Source: Turnera subulata
Lineage: Eukaryota; Streptophyta; Magnoliopsida; Malpighiales; Passifloraceae
Direction of reading: 5' to 3'
NCBI GenBank assembly: GCA_028386065.3
Contig: JAKUCV010006880.1
Location: 9,991 to 73,990 of the forward strand
Length of the DNA: 64,000 bases
Position numbers and translations under genes: made by a program. Positions 1-12,300 of this stretch are shown piece after piece; within the stretch, counting starts at the first letter, position 1, and every line of letters starts with the position of its first letter. The notes under the pieces are model-generated. The model had not been told where the DNA came from. It did no database searches and saw nothing but the letters and a program-made list of their open reading frames with translations.

Positions 1-12
1 TGCAAAACATGC

Positions 13-2514
13 ATGCTTACTAAAATCACAAGACATCCATTCCCAAAAGTTGAAAGAAGTACTAAGATTCTTGAATTGGTACATAGTGATGTTTGTGACA
101 TGCATAGTAATCCTACTATTGGTGGAAAGAAGTATTTTGTTACTTTTATTGATGATTACTCTAGATTTTGCTATGTTTATTTGTTGAATTCTAAAGATGA
201 AACAATAGATAAATTTAGAGCATTTAAACTAGAGGTTGAATTGCATTGTGAATCACATGTCAAAAGATTAAGAACTGATAGAGGTGGTGAATACTATGAT
301 CCAAGTTTCTTTAATTCAACTGGGATAGTCCATGAAACAATAGCTCCATATACACCACAACAAAATGGTGTTGCAGAACGCAAGAACCGTGTTCTGGTAG
401 AGATGGCAAATGCCATGCTCTCTAATTCCGGTTTGGGATTAGGATTTTGGGGTGAGGCAATATTAACTGCCACTTACATATTGAATCGAGTTCCTAATAA
501 AAGGAGCAAGATTACCCCATATGAGTTTTGGAACAAAAGAAAACCAAATCTTAGTCATCTAAGAGTTTGGGGATGCAGAGCAATTGTGAGAGTTCCTGAG
601 CCTAAGAAAAGAAAATTGGGCGAAAGAGGAATTGAATGCATATTCATAGGATATGCACATCATAGTAAGGCTTATAGGTTCATGGTTATAGAACCTAATG
701 ATGCAATAATAATTAATACTGTTATTGAATCAAGGGATGCCTTATTTGATGAGACAAGATTCAATTCCATTCAAAAATCTATAGCATCTCTACTTGACAT
801 TCCAAACTCAAATACAAAGAAAGACTTAAGTGATGCACTTGAGCAAAGAAGGAGCAAAAGAGTTAAAAGAACTACACAGTCATCAGACTTTTATTACCTA
901 GTTGAAGGTATAAAAGAAGGTACTGAAAATCATGTACCATTTTGTTACAATATAGAAGAAGATCCTAAGACTTATAGTGAAGCTATGAAGTCACAGGATG
1001 CAGCCTTCTGGAAAGAAGCAATCCAAGATGAAATGGATTCTATAATGGGTAACAAAACTTGGAAATTAGTAGACCTACCACCAGGCTCCAAACCGATTGG
1101 ATGCAAATGGATTTTCAAAAGGAAAATGAAGGTTGATGGAACTATTGATAAGTTCAAGGCCAGGTTGGTGGCGAAAGGATTTACTCAGAAAGAAGGAGTA
1201 GATTATTTTGATACCTATTCACCAGTAGCAAGAATTGCTACAATAAGATTATTGATTGCACTTGCATCAATACATAACCTGGTTATTCACCAGATGGATG
1301 TTAAAACAGCATTCTTGAATGGTGAATTGGATGAGGAAGTTTACATGGAACAACCAGAAGGTTTTGTCCTACAAGGACAAGAACATAAGGTTTGTAAACT
1401 TGAGAAGTCCTTGTATGGACTTAAACAAGCACCTAAGCAATGGCATCAAAAGTTTGATGAGGTTGTGCTTGCAGATGGTTACAAGATTAACACATCTGAT
1501 AAATGCGTATATAGCAAATTCAAAGATGGAAAAGGTGTGATTATTTGCTTATACGTAGATGACATGCTTATATTTGGCACGGACATGGATCAAGTTGAGA
1601 ATACCAAGAAGTACTTGTCAGAAAATTTTGATATGAAAGATATGGGAGAAGCAAATGTAATTCTTGGTATAAAGATTATAAGGAGTAGTAATGGGATTAC
1701 ATTGTCGCAATCCCATTACATTGAGAAAATACTCAACAAGTTTGAGAAACTGGAGAGTTCTCCGGTATCTACTCCATTTGATCCAAACTTGAAGTTGGCT
1801 AAAAATCAAGGAAGTCCGGTAGCACAACTAGAATATTCAAAGGTTATAGGCTGCTTGATGTATGCAATGACCTGTACAAGGCCAGACATTGCATTTGCCG
1901 TTGGAAAGCTAAGCAGATTTACTAGCAATCCGGGTAAGCAACATTGGCAGGCAGTTCATAGAGTTTTAAGGTACTTAAAACGAACTATGAACTATGGTAT
2001 ATGCTATACCGGATATCCTTCGGTGTTAGAAGGATTTTCAGATGCTAGTTGGGATTCTAATAAAGATGATTATTCATCTGTAACTGGATGGATCTTCATG
2101 CTTGGTGGGGGTGCAATATCTTGGAGCTCTAAAAAGCAAACTCTTTGCACAGACTCCACTATGGCATCTGAATTTGTGGCCTTAACATCTGCTAGCAAAG
2201 AAGCGGAATGGTTAAAAGATTTACTTTATGAGATTCCGCTGTGGCCCAAACCAATTTCTCCCATATCAATACATTGTGACAGTCAGGCCACATTGTCTAA
2301 AGCATATAGCCAAGTTTACAATGGAAAATCTAGACATATCGGATTAAGACATAGCTATGTACAAGAATTGATAAGAAATTCGGTGATCACCATTGATTTT
2401 GTGAGGTCACAACAAAACTTGGCAGATGCTTTTACAAAAGGACTTACCAGAGATAAGGTAAGTAAGACCTCTAATGGGATGGGTCTCAAGCCAATTTCTA
2501 TAGGTCACCAATAG
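13..2514 (+). CDS. Copia Gag-Pol polyprotein, C-terminal part (integrase, RT, RNase H)
   Basis: This is an 833-residue open frame whose true start lies outside the window; the first Met here is not the initiator. The integrase core appears first (residues ~20-150, with HSDVCD, FIDDYSR and PQQNGVAERKN carrying the D-D-E type residues). The copia RT domain follows from ~335 (KARLVAKGFTQKEGVDY, MDVKTAFLNGELDEEVYM, catalytic YVDDM near 515). RNase H comes last (FSDASWDSNKD, STMASEFVAL, HCDSQATL, SRHIGLRHSYVQELI). These enzymes copy element RNA to DNA and insert it into the genome. The frame is intact. YVDDMLIFG is common in Tork-type copia elements, but lineage assignment is only tentative. Confidence 0.95.
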   Translation: MLTKITRHPFPKVERSTKILELVHSDVCDMHSNPTIGGKKYFVTFIDDYSRFCYVYLLNSKDETIDKFRAFKLEVELHCESHVKRLRTDRGGEYYDPSFFNSTGIVHETIAPYTPQQNGVAERKNRVLVEMANAMLSNSGLGLGFWGEAILTATYILNRVPNKRSKITPYEFWNKRKPNLSHLRVWGCRAIVRVPEPKKRKLGERGIECIFIGYAHHSKAYRFMVIEPNDAIIINTVIESRDALFDETRFNSIQKSIASLLDIPNSNTKKDLSDALEQRRSKRVKRTTQSSDFYYLVEGIKEGTENHVPFCYNIEEDPKTYSEAMKSQDAAFWKEAIQDEMDSIMGNKTWKLVDLPPGSKPIGCKWIFKRKMKVDGTIDKFKARLVAKGFTQKEGVDYFDTYSPVARIATIRLLIALASIHNLVIHQMDVKTAFLNGELDEEVYMEQPEGFVLQGQEHKVCKLEKSLYGLKQAPKQWHQKFDEVVLADGYKINTSDKCVYSKFKDGKGVIICLYVDDMLIFGTDMDQVENTKKYLSENFDMKDMGEANVILGIKIIRSSNGITLSQSHYIEKILNKFEKLESSPVSTPFDPNLKLAKNQGSPVAQLEYSKVIGCLMYAMTCTRPDIAFAVGKLSRFTSNPGKQHWQAVHRVLRYLKRTMNYGICYTGYPSVLEGFSDASWDSNKDDYSSVTGWIFMLGGGAISWSSKKQTLCTDSTMASEFVALTSASKEAEWLKDLLYEIPLWPKPISPISIHCDSQATLSKAYSQVYNGKSRHIGLRHSYVQELIRNSVITIDFVRSQQNLADAFTKGLTRDKVSKTSNGMGLKPISIGHQ

Positions 2515-3047
2515 TGGAACCTCGACTCAACGTTTGATAAAACATCAAATCTTGAGTTCAATGAGTCAAAGTACACTATTAGGATGACTGGCAAGCACTC
2601 ACTTTATATTCCATCCCAAGATAAGAGTGCTTGGTACCCGTTAGGACAAGAGAAAGGGTGAGCTTATGCTCTTAATAGATCTCTATGGCATGTATTTGTG
2701 AAAGTGTTTATAACGGGAACACTAAGAATATAGAGACTACCTATGTGAGTGGAAGTGTGGCCGCTTCTAGGAGTTTTATGGCTTGAACTCTAACAGCACT
2801 CATGAACAGATACAAGACACAAGGCCTTTAACGTGTCGGCTATAAAGATCACATTTCTGGATGAGAAATCTTGTGTGTGGATATGTGGTCCAACCAGTCA
2901 ACATGGAAGATGTTAGTTCAAAGCATAGTCTACTGACAATTCCGATTGGCGATACACGATTCACTAAGTGAAAATTCAAGTCTCACCGACATTTTCATTT
3001 ATGCATAAGATTTCCAGAACTATCGAATTGCAAGGTATTATAAAAAT
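2515..3047 (+). other. 3' untranslated region of the copia element
   Basis: Non-coding stretch between the pol stop codon and the polypurine tract. I see no reading frame of note and no second gene; it is part of the element transcript. Confidence 0.7.
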
Positions 3048-3057
3048 GGTGGGGGAA
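3048..3057 (+). promoter_or_regulatory. Polypurine tract (plus-strand primer site)
   Basis: GGTGGGGGAA lies immediately before the LTR start TGTTGGA, the expected place and composition for the primer of plus-strand DNA synthesis. Confidence 0.85.
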
Positions 3058-3736
3058 TGTTGGAGGATTTTTATAATATAAGAGGAATTATATTTGTACC
3101 TTTTGGTGTAAAAGGTATCTACTGGAAATGAGTTTAAAAATGAATAGTTACATCCTTTTGTATTGTGTCTTTTGGAAAAGATACAAATTTAAGTTTGAAT
3201 TTAATGGCTGTAACTTTTGGATTAAATGTGTCTTTTGGAAAAGATACATGAAGGCTTATAAATAGGCCACTCATTCTCATTTCCAGAGATCAGAAAGCAT
3301 CCAAACGTACAAATAAATTGTGCTTTAGTTTCCCTCTTTTTCTCCAACTAATTTACTTACTATCCCTCTTTTCTTATCTATCAAATTTCTCCCACAAAAT
3401 AAAAATACTTTGCCTTTTATATGGTATACTACTGCAGAAGTTACCATATAAAATAGATATTCTGCCTATATTCGGGAAGTGATCAAGGGTTGTGGTGTTT
3501 ATGCAAGACATCTCCAACCAGGGGCTTCATTGTATCTCCGAGGCAAATTTGCAAGACACCGTTGCATACCGACTTTAGAGAAAGTGGTGGTGGCAAATAT
3601 TGTCTTAAGGAAAGTGGCATTAGCAGCACGCCTTGAAGCATCTGCAGTTATTATATTCACAGCCTTGTCTACTCCACATCACCACACAGTGCAAGAAGCA
3701 GTGTAACAGTGCAGGAAGAAGAGTTCTGTTCCAACA
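3058..3736 (+). repeat. 3' LTR of the copia element (679 bp)
   Basis: It starts TGTTGGA directly after the polypurine tract and ends TCCAACA, a perfect 7-bp terminal inverted repeat. TATAAATA at 3257-3264 is the likely U3 promoter. The near-palindrome GTGTCTTTTGGAAAAGATAC occurs twice upstream of it (3165-3184 and 3228-3247). Confidence 0.9.
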
Positions 3737-5682
3737 AATGGTTCTCCGTTCTTGTTGTGAATATATGATGTTGGATTTATAATGAATGAACAATAACCTA
3801 CTCGGATACGTTTGGTTCCTTGTATTTGAAATTGGGATGGGAATTGAGTATGATATGAGGAACATTACATGCAATGCACATATGAACAGGACTCTTTGTG
3901 GTTTCTTTCAATTTGCTAGCAAAGGGAACAAAAGGAAACCTGATGAGAGAACATCACAGTACATGCGCGTAAAAGAACTCTTCGACTCGTTTGTTTTTCT
4001 AAACATAGAATCTCGTTTGATTCAACAAACAGCTATACGCATGCAATGCAACTACTTTTTTCATGATCCTGCTCCACTTTATTTTTTGCGATGAACCAAA
4101 AACAAGTCATTCCATTATTATTATTATTATTTTTTACTTTCGCTCGAGGCTATGCATGCCTAATATTAATATACATACTACACATGGACCATCACACAAC
4201 GTTAGAAACCATCATAATTTTTTTTTTTCTGTACTAGAATATAATTATATTTGTGCCAATAACGATGCGTAAAGGAGGGAGAGAAATATGGTTTAAATCT
4301 AGGATTTCTGAATAGAGAGTGCAGTCACTCAAAACTTAAAAGATGACTATACATAATCCAACCACAACAAAAGGAATCATAACTCAAAAGATGACTATAC
4401 AAAACAACGGAATTAATGTACTGGGCAATCATGCTTCTTCATATAATTCCAGCTACCAGAGACTATATGAGAGCACAACAAGATAAGGAATCAGAGAAAC
4501 TGAAATTGAGAATTCCATAGCTTGACTAACAATACCATATATATGTATGGAAATGAAATGAATTAGTGCCAAACTGGTTATCAAGAAGAAGGATATATAT
4601 GCACCAAATTAATTGCCATGGGGTAGGTTTTGACCATGCATTTAATTAGTCAAACACCATAGAAGAAAAGGACCTGGCCTTTTCCCAGTAGGATTTGCTA
4701 CATTGTTCGACTTAAATGATCAAGTTCTGGACCGGTTGTTTTCCATAAAAAAGGAAAGAGATTAATTTCTGATTTGCGTAGCTACTAGCCCTGCATGATG
4801 GTTGTAAAGTCATTATGGCACCCACTTGAAATATGCCACGTTTCGTTCTAAATTTGTTGTTTTGCGGTGGTGAGGATAAGTCCTCCAGCAAAACTGGCAG
4901 TGTACGTAATATCTCCATGGATATTTTTTTCAAGGAATGAGAAAATATAGCTAGTAACAGGCTGAGAAGATTCTACTGGAAAAAATAGGGTCTTATCCAC
5001 ATTGAGGGAGTTTTTCTTTTTATTTCTTTGAAGAAAGTTCAGCCATTGATGAACCTTCTTGACATTTTCCTAAAACTTGAAAACACAAGGACAGTGCGTG
5101 AAGCTTATTGTGCTTGCATGATGATATATATAAATAATGCCTATAAAACCTCCCCTGTCCTGCACTGGAAGTACTTGACTAAATTATTAAGGCAGCTTTT
5201 ACATCCGTATCTGAACTCTCTAAAGTACTTTTGTTGAATAATTAAGGCCGAACTGGTGATGAAAGTCCAGAGAGTATTAATGTAAAGAAACAGAGACAAT
5301 AAAGTACTTAGCAAAAGTCATTATAAGAGAATGACCGGACTCTGTCAAACAACTTTACTTCTGTAACCACTAGTACTTTAAAAGTTTATTGTAAATTACA
5401 AATTTTTAATTGATTGATCTCATTCAAGAGGACGAAACAATTAGCCAACATATATATCATTTAATCATAAGGTTAACTTAAGGGTTTAAATTTTCAACTG
5501 AAAATGAGCGGATAAATAGGGGCGTTATATCAAAGAAATAAAAGTAATCCCAGATTTTTAAAGAATGTATGAACTTAATTGAGACAAATTAACTACATAT
5601 ATATACTTAGTATCAAGTACAATGGCTCTTCTTCTTTCTAATCCCTTGGTCTTTAACTTTTCAATAAAAATCTTACTAAACT
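3737..5682. other. Gene-free AT-rich intergenic DNA
   Basis: Only short chance frames occur. There is a small imperfect repeat (a block around AAAAGATGACTATACA at about 4340 and 4390). No gene, tRNA or complete element was recognised. Confidence 0.6.
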
Positions 5683-7376
5683 CTTGTTGTAACAGTCCGG
5701 GTGAAAATTTACATTTTACCGGGACTGTAAAAATACTTTGTACAGTGATTACCAAATAAAAATAATCTTGGGTAATTATTTCAGGGTAAATTATGTATCG
5801 GATTCCGAAACCGACCCTTACCCCACGATCTGGATTTTTTTGCGGATATTACGGACCAAAGTTGGAATTTTTCGGGTCCAGGAATCTCGAGGAAAGTCAT
5901 GTTTAACCTCGAATTATCGGGCCAGAAATAAAGTCAAGGGGGTATTATAGTTATTTTTTGGTCCGGACGGGACACGACTGCATAATTGAAATTATGCAGC
6001 CGCCTTTCTCCTGTGCGCATGTGAAGGACTGTCTCCCTCCTGTGTCGAACGTGACTCTGCGTTTTATTTTGCTTGCATCCATCTTCTCCTGCCTGCAGAG
6101 AAAACCCATCACCCAGTCTCTACATTCTCACCGTGCAAAAACTCACTGCCTACAACCCATCTCCTTGCACCTGCAAACACGCAACCCAACTTATTTTCCT
6201 TTACCCTGCAAAATACCCAGTGCAACCCATACCAGTAAGAAAGGAAATAATAAAAAAAACACACCATCTACCAACCAGAAGCTGCCACCTCGTCACCATC
6301 CCAACACCACCGTCACCCTCCTCTTCCTCCCCTCCTCGTTACTGTTCACGAGGAAGAGACCCCCGCTGCTTCACACTCCACCGCCCTCACCATCACCCCT
6401 CCGTCGCTGTCGCCGGTCCAGCGCAACCTTCGCCGCTCGAATCCACCGCCCGACGCGCCGCCAGCGACTGCCAACCCGACGGCTACTCCCTATTGGCCTG
6501 TCGTGTTGCACCTCCCCTCGTCGCCTGCAGCCTCGCCGTCGTCGCCACCTTCCTCGCGTCATCTACTCGTCGTGGTTGCTGCCTGCACCAGCTGCTCACG
6601 TCTGCACCGCCGTTCGTCGTCAACCCGTGGAGATCCGGGTCTGTAGGTGAGCTGACCCGTTTCCATTCGGGTCAGGCCGCGGGTTGCAGGGGCGCTGGGC
6701 CGAGCCTTGGCACGGGCCCGTGGTGGGGTCTGTCGCCTTGGCCTGGGTCTGGTAAACCTGGACCTTGGGCTTGACTGCTAGGCCCAGTCCCTAAATTAGA
6801 AAAAAAAAAGAGAAAAAAAAGAAAGGGAAAGAAAGAAAGGGAAATAAGAAATAAAAATTTGGAAAATAATAATTCTGGGAATAACTTGGAAATAAAAATA
6901 ATTTGTATTTTGGAAAAGAGTATATGTTGTGGTATATAATATTTTGGAAAAAGAAACATATATATATACGATAAATTATATTATGGAAATATTTTGGAAA
7001 GTACATACTTAAGGAAAATAAAAATGGAAAGGGTAATATCAAAGTAAATACGTACTGGAATAATATCCGGGTACAAGTATGGTATTATTTTGACACCTGA
7101 AAATAAATGGTGAATTATGATGATAATGGGAATAAACCGGGGAAGTACCGAATAGGTCCAGTAATTATTTTTACGGCTTACAGAAATAGACGAGCATTTG
7201 CATATCATCTTATATGTGCATAAATTTTTGTTTGATATAGGAATTGATAACGAGCAGTACCCCGAGGAGCCTGAGCCGGAACACTTCGAGGACTATCAGG
7301 AATAGAAAATCGGCTAAGGTGAGGATAAGTAAATATTTATATACTGCCGTAGTACCAAGTTGCTGTTGTGTTTTTT

Positions 7377-7596
7377 CTGATAATAGGCGATAATCTTTAT
7401 TAAGAAAACAATGATATGTACAATGGACAGAATGGAGACAAGTAACCACACCACAGACTAACTACTACACCTCAGCTGATAATTATTGCGAAAAGCGTAT
7501 GTTGGGGACACTCCCAGAACGCCAGTCTTTCAAAGTATTCGGAGAAGCCATCACCGCCCCTAAACTATAAGGGAAAAGGGGATGCAACAACTTAAA
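7377..7596 (-). other. 3' untranslated region and tail of the LINE
   Basis: About 220 bp between the ORF2 stop codon and the A-rich tail. The end contains AATAAAG followed by a T/A-rich sequence and the A run. Confidence 0.8.
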
Positions 7597-10500
7597 CTAC
7601 CAGAAAGCCCTTGCAATAGCAAGATCAAACAAAGTATCATGTTGCACGGGTTTCTGCGCGAAAATCAAGCTATTCCTGAAGAGCCAAAGAGACCAAAGGC
7701 TTGATAGACCAAGAAGCATCCAGACTTGTTCCGAATGACGATAGCCTGCTAAGTGCGTCCACTGCACGAACCAAGAAGTAATATCTGCCGGAGAAGCCCA
7801 ACGTACACCCCACCAACTGCACAATCTCGACCAAAGGTTTGAAGCAAAAGAACAAAAAAGGAAGAGATGCGATATATCCTCAACGGCTATGTCGCAGAAA
7901 GGGCAAGTGGATGCATGTACCTCTATGACTCCACGGGATAAAAGTGCAGCTCTCGTGGGTAAGCCACCATTCAATAGCCACCAAAGGAAAGCCTCAACGT
8001 GAGGAGGGGCAATGTTCAGCCAAGGTAAAGGCTGTGGAACTACTGCAACATCACACAGGAGAGTATAAGCACTATGGACAGAGAATCGCCCGTCGTCCCT
8101 GGTCCAAATCCATTGATCCTCGGCTGTCCCCGGTGTAAGTACCTGACCCAACAACTCGGATAATTGCCGGCAGGTCTCTTGTTCCCAGGAGTACAAAGAC
8201 CGTGTCCAAGCAGCTGCAAATAATAAAGAACCTTCATGTTGTACTTGCTGCAATGAAGCCTCCTGAAATTTAGATATTCTAAAAAGTCTATTATGCGTAT
8301 CCTTTAGTCGGCCCAGAACAGACCAAGAATCATGCCAAAAAAGTGTTTTTTGTCCATTGCCAACCGAGAGAACAAGCCCGACAGAAAGAGAAGAACCACT
8401 GATGCCAACAAAACTGCCACTACTCACCACATTCCGCCAAACAGGCGATGCATGTGATGTGCGAAAACGTGGAGTGAAAGCTGTCCCATGAGCCCCGCAT
8501 TTAGCCTCTATAATACTCTTCCACTGTGAATCTCCCGGTTGATAGTATTTCCATAACCATTTGAAAAGTAAGACTTGATTCTTCATCAACAAATTCTCCA
8601 CACCCAAGCCCCCTTCATCTTTAGGTAACGCAATCTTGGACCATGCACTTAAACATAGTTTCCTAGATTCCTTAACACCACCCCACAAAAACCGTCTTTG
8701 AATGCTCACTAATCTCTTGGCAACTTTGAGTGGAATATTGTACATGGACATGAAATAGAGAGGCAGAGAAGCTAGTACCGATTTGAGAAGCACAATTCTT
8801 CCAGCAAAAGATAAGAATCTTCCTTTCCAGGCATGCAACCTAGAACGAAATTTTGAGACCACCGGATCCCAACTTCTCGCAAGGCGCATATTGGCCCCAA
8901 GAGGTAGTCCCAAATAAGTAAAAAGAAGGTTCTCCACTTTACATAGCAGACTACCTGCATAGTAGTTAACCTCATGATCCTCCTTATATAATCCCACCAA
9001 ACCATTTTTATGGAAATTGATACTGAGTCCAGACAACAATTCAAAACAGCGCAACACTCGCTTCAAGTTTTGTAAAGAACCACTATCCCCCGGGTTGAAC
9101 AAGAGAGTGTCATCTGCAAATTGTAACAAAGAGAGAGGCACGTCATGCACATAGATAGGCCGTATCAAATTAAGCATAGTTGCCCGAGAAAGCAAAGATG
9201 ATAACCCCTCAGCGGCTAAGAGAAAAAGAAAAGGGGATAATGGATCCCCTTGCTTCAACCCCTTTTGCATTCCAAACTCTACTGTTGGGGAGCCGTTAAT
9301 TAATACAGAAAGAGAAGAGGACTGAAGGCACCCTCTTATCCAAGAAATCCATTTGTATCCGAAACCCATGCACTCCATAACTTGAAAAAGATATCCCCAA
9401 GACACGAAGTCATATGCCTTTCGGAAATCCAGCTTCCATATTACAGCTTTCGACTTGGACGACTTTAGGGAATGAACCACCTCGGATGCCACTAAGTGAC
9501 AATCCAAGATATTTCTTCCAGCAATGAACCCAGATTGAGCTGGATTTATCAGTTTATCCATGATAGGCTTAATCCTCTCCGCAGGAATCTTGGATATTAT
9601 CTTATATATTTCGTGTATCAAAGTGATGGGACGGTAGTCATCAAAACCCTCCGCTGAGATCTTTTTAGGAATAATAGTAATATACGCCGATGTAGCACCC
9701 TTCGGCAGCTGACCAGTATCAAAGAAGGCCTGAACAAGATCAAAAATGTCATTCTTGAGAAGCTCCCAACACCTCTTATAAAAAGAGAAATTAAATCCAT
9801 CCGGTCCCGGGGCCTTGGAGTTATCACACGCCCAAAGCGCCTCCTTGATCTTATCTATTGTAACTGGCCGTTCCATGGAACTTGCGGCTGAGTTATCCAT
9901 CTTGGAAAATGCGAGACTACCAATTCTTGGCCGAAATTGGTGAGTATCCTTGTAGAGATTAGAAAAGAAAGTGACTGCCTCATTCTTAACTTCCACAGGA
10001 GATGAAATCTCCCTTCCATCTACCACAATGCTATGTATTCCTTTCTTCCTCCCTCGGTGACAAGCATAAGAATGATAAAAATTTGTATTACGATCGCCAA
10101 GCTTACCCCATGATAATCTCGCTTTTTGTCTCCATAAACATTCTTTTTGCCGCTCACGGACAAGAAGCGAGGAACGAGCAGCAGTCAACTCCGATTTCTC
10201 AGCACCCGTTAAATCTTGCTGCTCAAAAATCAATTCTAGACCGTCCACTTTCTTTTGTAACTCAGTCACTTGCTCATCAACATTACCGAAGACTGTCTTA
10301 TTCCAATGTGCTAACATCATACGTAACCGGTTCATCTTTTTCAGCAAGCAAAATCTCCTAGGGAACTCATGCTCAATGGAAAGCCACATCTCCCAAATAA
10401 CCTCCTCAAACTTCTGGTAACTCCACCAATAGTTAATAAACCTAAAAGGTTTGAAACCCAAATTAACCCTCTCCTGACTCAATATTATAGGCCAATGATC

Positions 10501-11797
10501 TGAGTACCTCCTACTAGCTGTTCGGAGGGACAGAGTCGGGAAAGATAAACTCCACTCAACCTCCGCCATTGCCCTATCGATCCGACTTGCCGATATTGAG
10601 TTTGCCCAGGTGAACAATCACCCTTCTAAAGGGAACTCAAGAAGAGATAACCGCTGCATGAAACGCCGGAGTGCACCGGCCCCACTCCTACACACTCTCC
10701 CACTTCTTCTCTCCGTATTATATAGGGTTTCATTGAGATCACCTACTAGCAACCAAGGTGAAGAGAATGAATTTTTTAGGGAGACCAGATTAGACCACAT
10801 ATCATTGCGGTCCTGTAAATCCACGGCGCCATAAACACAACATATTGTAAAAACCTTATTTGCCTTCAACATCATCCCTTCCACTATCAACCATCTACCC
10901 CCGTAATCCAACTACTGCACTTGAAGTCATCCATATCCCACATGAACACCAAACCACCCGCCAGGCCATCAGGTTCAACTGCCCTGAAACGCAAATTCAC
11001 TGGAGACCAAAGACTGCGGCACCACGTTTCATCAACAGCATGCGATCTAGTATCACAAAGAAAAACAAAATTGCATAAGTGCTGTCGTATTAGAGTCTTC
11101 AAATAATCAGCTTTCAGTCCGGTCACCGTTCCCACTACCTGTTCTTGGTTTGCATCCACTTCCCAGCCCAAAAGATTGCCAATCCGGATAGTATCCTGAG
11201 CTTCCTGTTCTGTGAAGGATGTCGGTGATGCTGATGTCGTTTCATGTTGGCTTAAACGATGGTTTACCCTTCTAATATTATTATTGGAAGAAGAATCAGT
11301 AGAAGTAAGACTACCGGTGTCCTTGATTTTCCGGAAGCGTCGCCCTTTATTCACACGACCGGACCTAACAGCCTTGGCCAGTCTTTCCTCTAGGAATTTA
11401 ATGTATCTCGATTCTGAGGAGTTACATCGTTCTGAATATTCCCCTGTACCCGACCACGAACGTGACATGCTGACCATAGGGCTCATTACATTTGGTGTGT
11501 GGGCCTCAGCTGTCTTGTGGCCCAAGCTAGGTTGGGGAGATAGGGCGTCATCACTTCTCACTAACAAGCCTTCATCATAATTAGCTAATGGGCCAAAGGA
11601 GTTGGAACCTAACAGGGGCTTTGAATTTGAATTTGAACAGGACGCACAATTAGGAAGTAATGCCTGGGATTTGCCCTGATTACATAATTCATGGGGTTTT
11701 GTCCTAATCAGAGGCAATTCAGGCTCTGACTCAAAAATCTTCCTTATTGGTTCTGATCTTGCCTTTATTGCAGATCGAGAATCCCGTAAAACACTCC
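7597..11797 (-). pseudogene. LINE ORF2: AP endonuclease, reverse transcriptase, zf-RVT; disrupted
   Basis: From high to low coordinates: a linker of ~200 residues (11797-11150), the endonuclease domain (CNFVFLCDTRSH, GGLVFMW, then VGDLNETLYNTERRSG and SRIDRAM; 11150-10500), the RT domain (KAPGPDGFNFSFYKRC, IIPKK, YRPITLI, SGFIAGRNILDC, KLDFRKAYDFVSW, QKGLKQGDPLSPFLF and catalytic FADDT near 9110), and a C-terminal zf-RVT module (CPFCDIAVEDISHLFLFC near 7880). Two lesions are seen: a frameshift near 10890-10911 and one in-frame TGA at 10618-10620, inside the endonuclease just before FTWAN. The RT frame below that stop is open for 1006 codons. It encoded the nicking and copying enzyme of the LINE; this copy cannot make full-length protein. 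Confidence 0.93.
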
Positions 11798-12175
11798 CTG
11801 TTGTGTTATATGCTTGAATAATTCTTTGTGGCTGTGTATAGTTGTTGTGAGATGAATTTAATTGGAATTTGTTGCCGTTGATGTTGTTGAATTGATGCTA
11901 CTGTTGATGTTATTGGTAATAGTAGAAATGTTGGTATTAGTAGAATATTTCTGTTGTTGTTGGCTGTGAAAACTGTGTGGGTAGAGTATCGAGGGTACTA
12001 GTTGAAATAAGTTTGTATTATCCAAACGAGCAGAGAGGCTGTGAGCCTGCTCGGGATAATGAGATAATGGAGGATAATAGGAATTAAGTAACTAGGAATA
12101 ATAAAATTGGTCACACTTAGACATCTAGTAAGTCACAGTTAAATGTTGGAATAGCTAGATGGTAGTCTTATTTTT

Positions 12176-12300
12176 ATGGTGCTGGGAGAGAGTGTGCTTG
12201 AGGTCTGCTCCTTGTCTGTACTAGTTTTTATTTTAGGCGCTGGGGGAGAGTGTGCTTGGGGTCTGCTCCCTGTCTGTGCCAGTTTTACGTGGAGGTACCA
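12176..12300 (+). repeat. Short tandem duplication inside the solo LTR
   Basis: Two neighbouring copies of a ~60-bp segment around GGGAGAGAGTGTGCTTG and GTCTGCTCC..TGTCTGT, with a few differences. Confidence 0.7.

Larger units (their letters stand above)
1..3736 (+). mobile_element. Ty1/copia LTR retrotransposon, 5' end outside window
   Basis: The window opens inside the integrase region of a copia element. It continues through reverse transcriptase and RNase H, a ~540-bp 3' untranslated stretch, a polypurine tract and a complete 3' LTR. The pol frame has no stop or frameshift, so the copy looks young or was recently active. The five bases after the LTR (AATGG, 3737-3741) should be the right target-site duplication; the left copy lies outside the window. 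The domain order integrase-RT-RNase H is that of copia, not gypsy. Confidence 0.95.
7373..11797 (-). mobile_element. L1-like LINE, 5'-truncated, inserted in the solo LTR
   Basis: A non-LTR retrotransposon on the minus strand. Its 3' end (low coordinates) reads AATAAAG ... CAGAAAAAA, a polyadenylation-like signal and short A tail. It is bounded by a perfect 10-bp target-site duplication CTGTTGTGTT (7363-7372 and 11798-11807). At the 5' end the ORF2 frame is already open where it meets the duplication and no ORF1 is present, which shows 5' truncation typical of target-primed reverse transcription. Plant LINEs of the L1 group share the order endonuclease, RT, C-terminal zf-RVT seen here. Confidence 0.92.

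Noticed and set aside
2455..2468. Strong splice-donor-like GATAAG/GTAAGTAAG near the end of copia pol
   Set aside because: No acceptor or downstream gene makes use of it in the window; probably chance.
5958..6774. Two long overlapping frames of 230 residues
   Set aside because: They lie in the GC-rich part of the solo LTR, are proline/arginine-rich chance frames, and have no domain.
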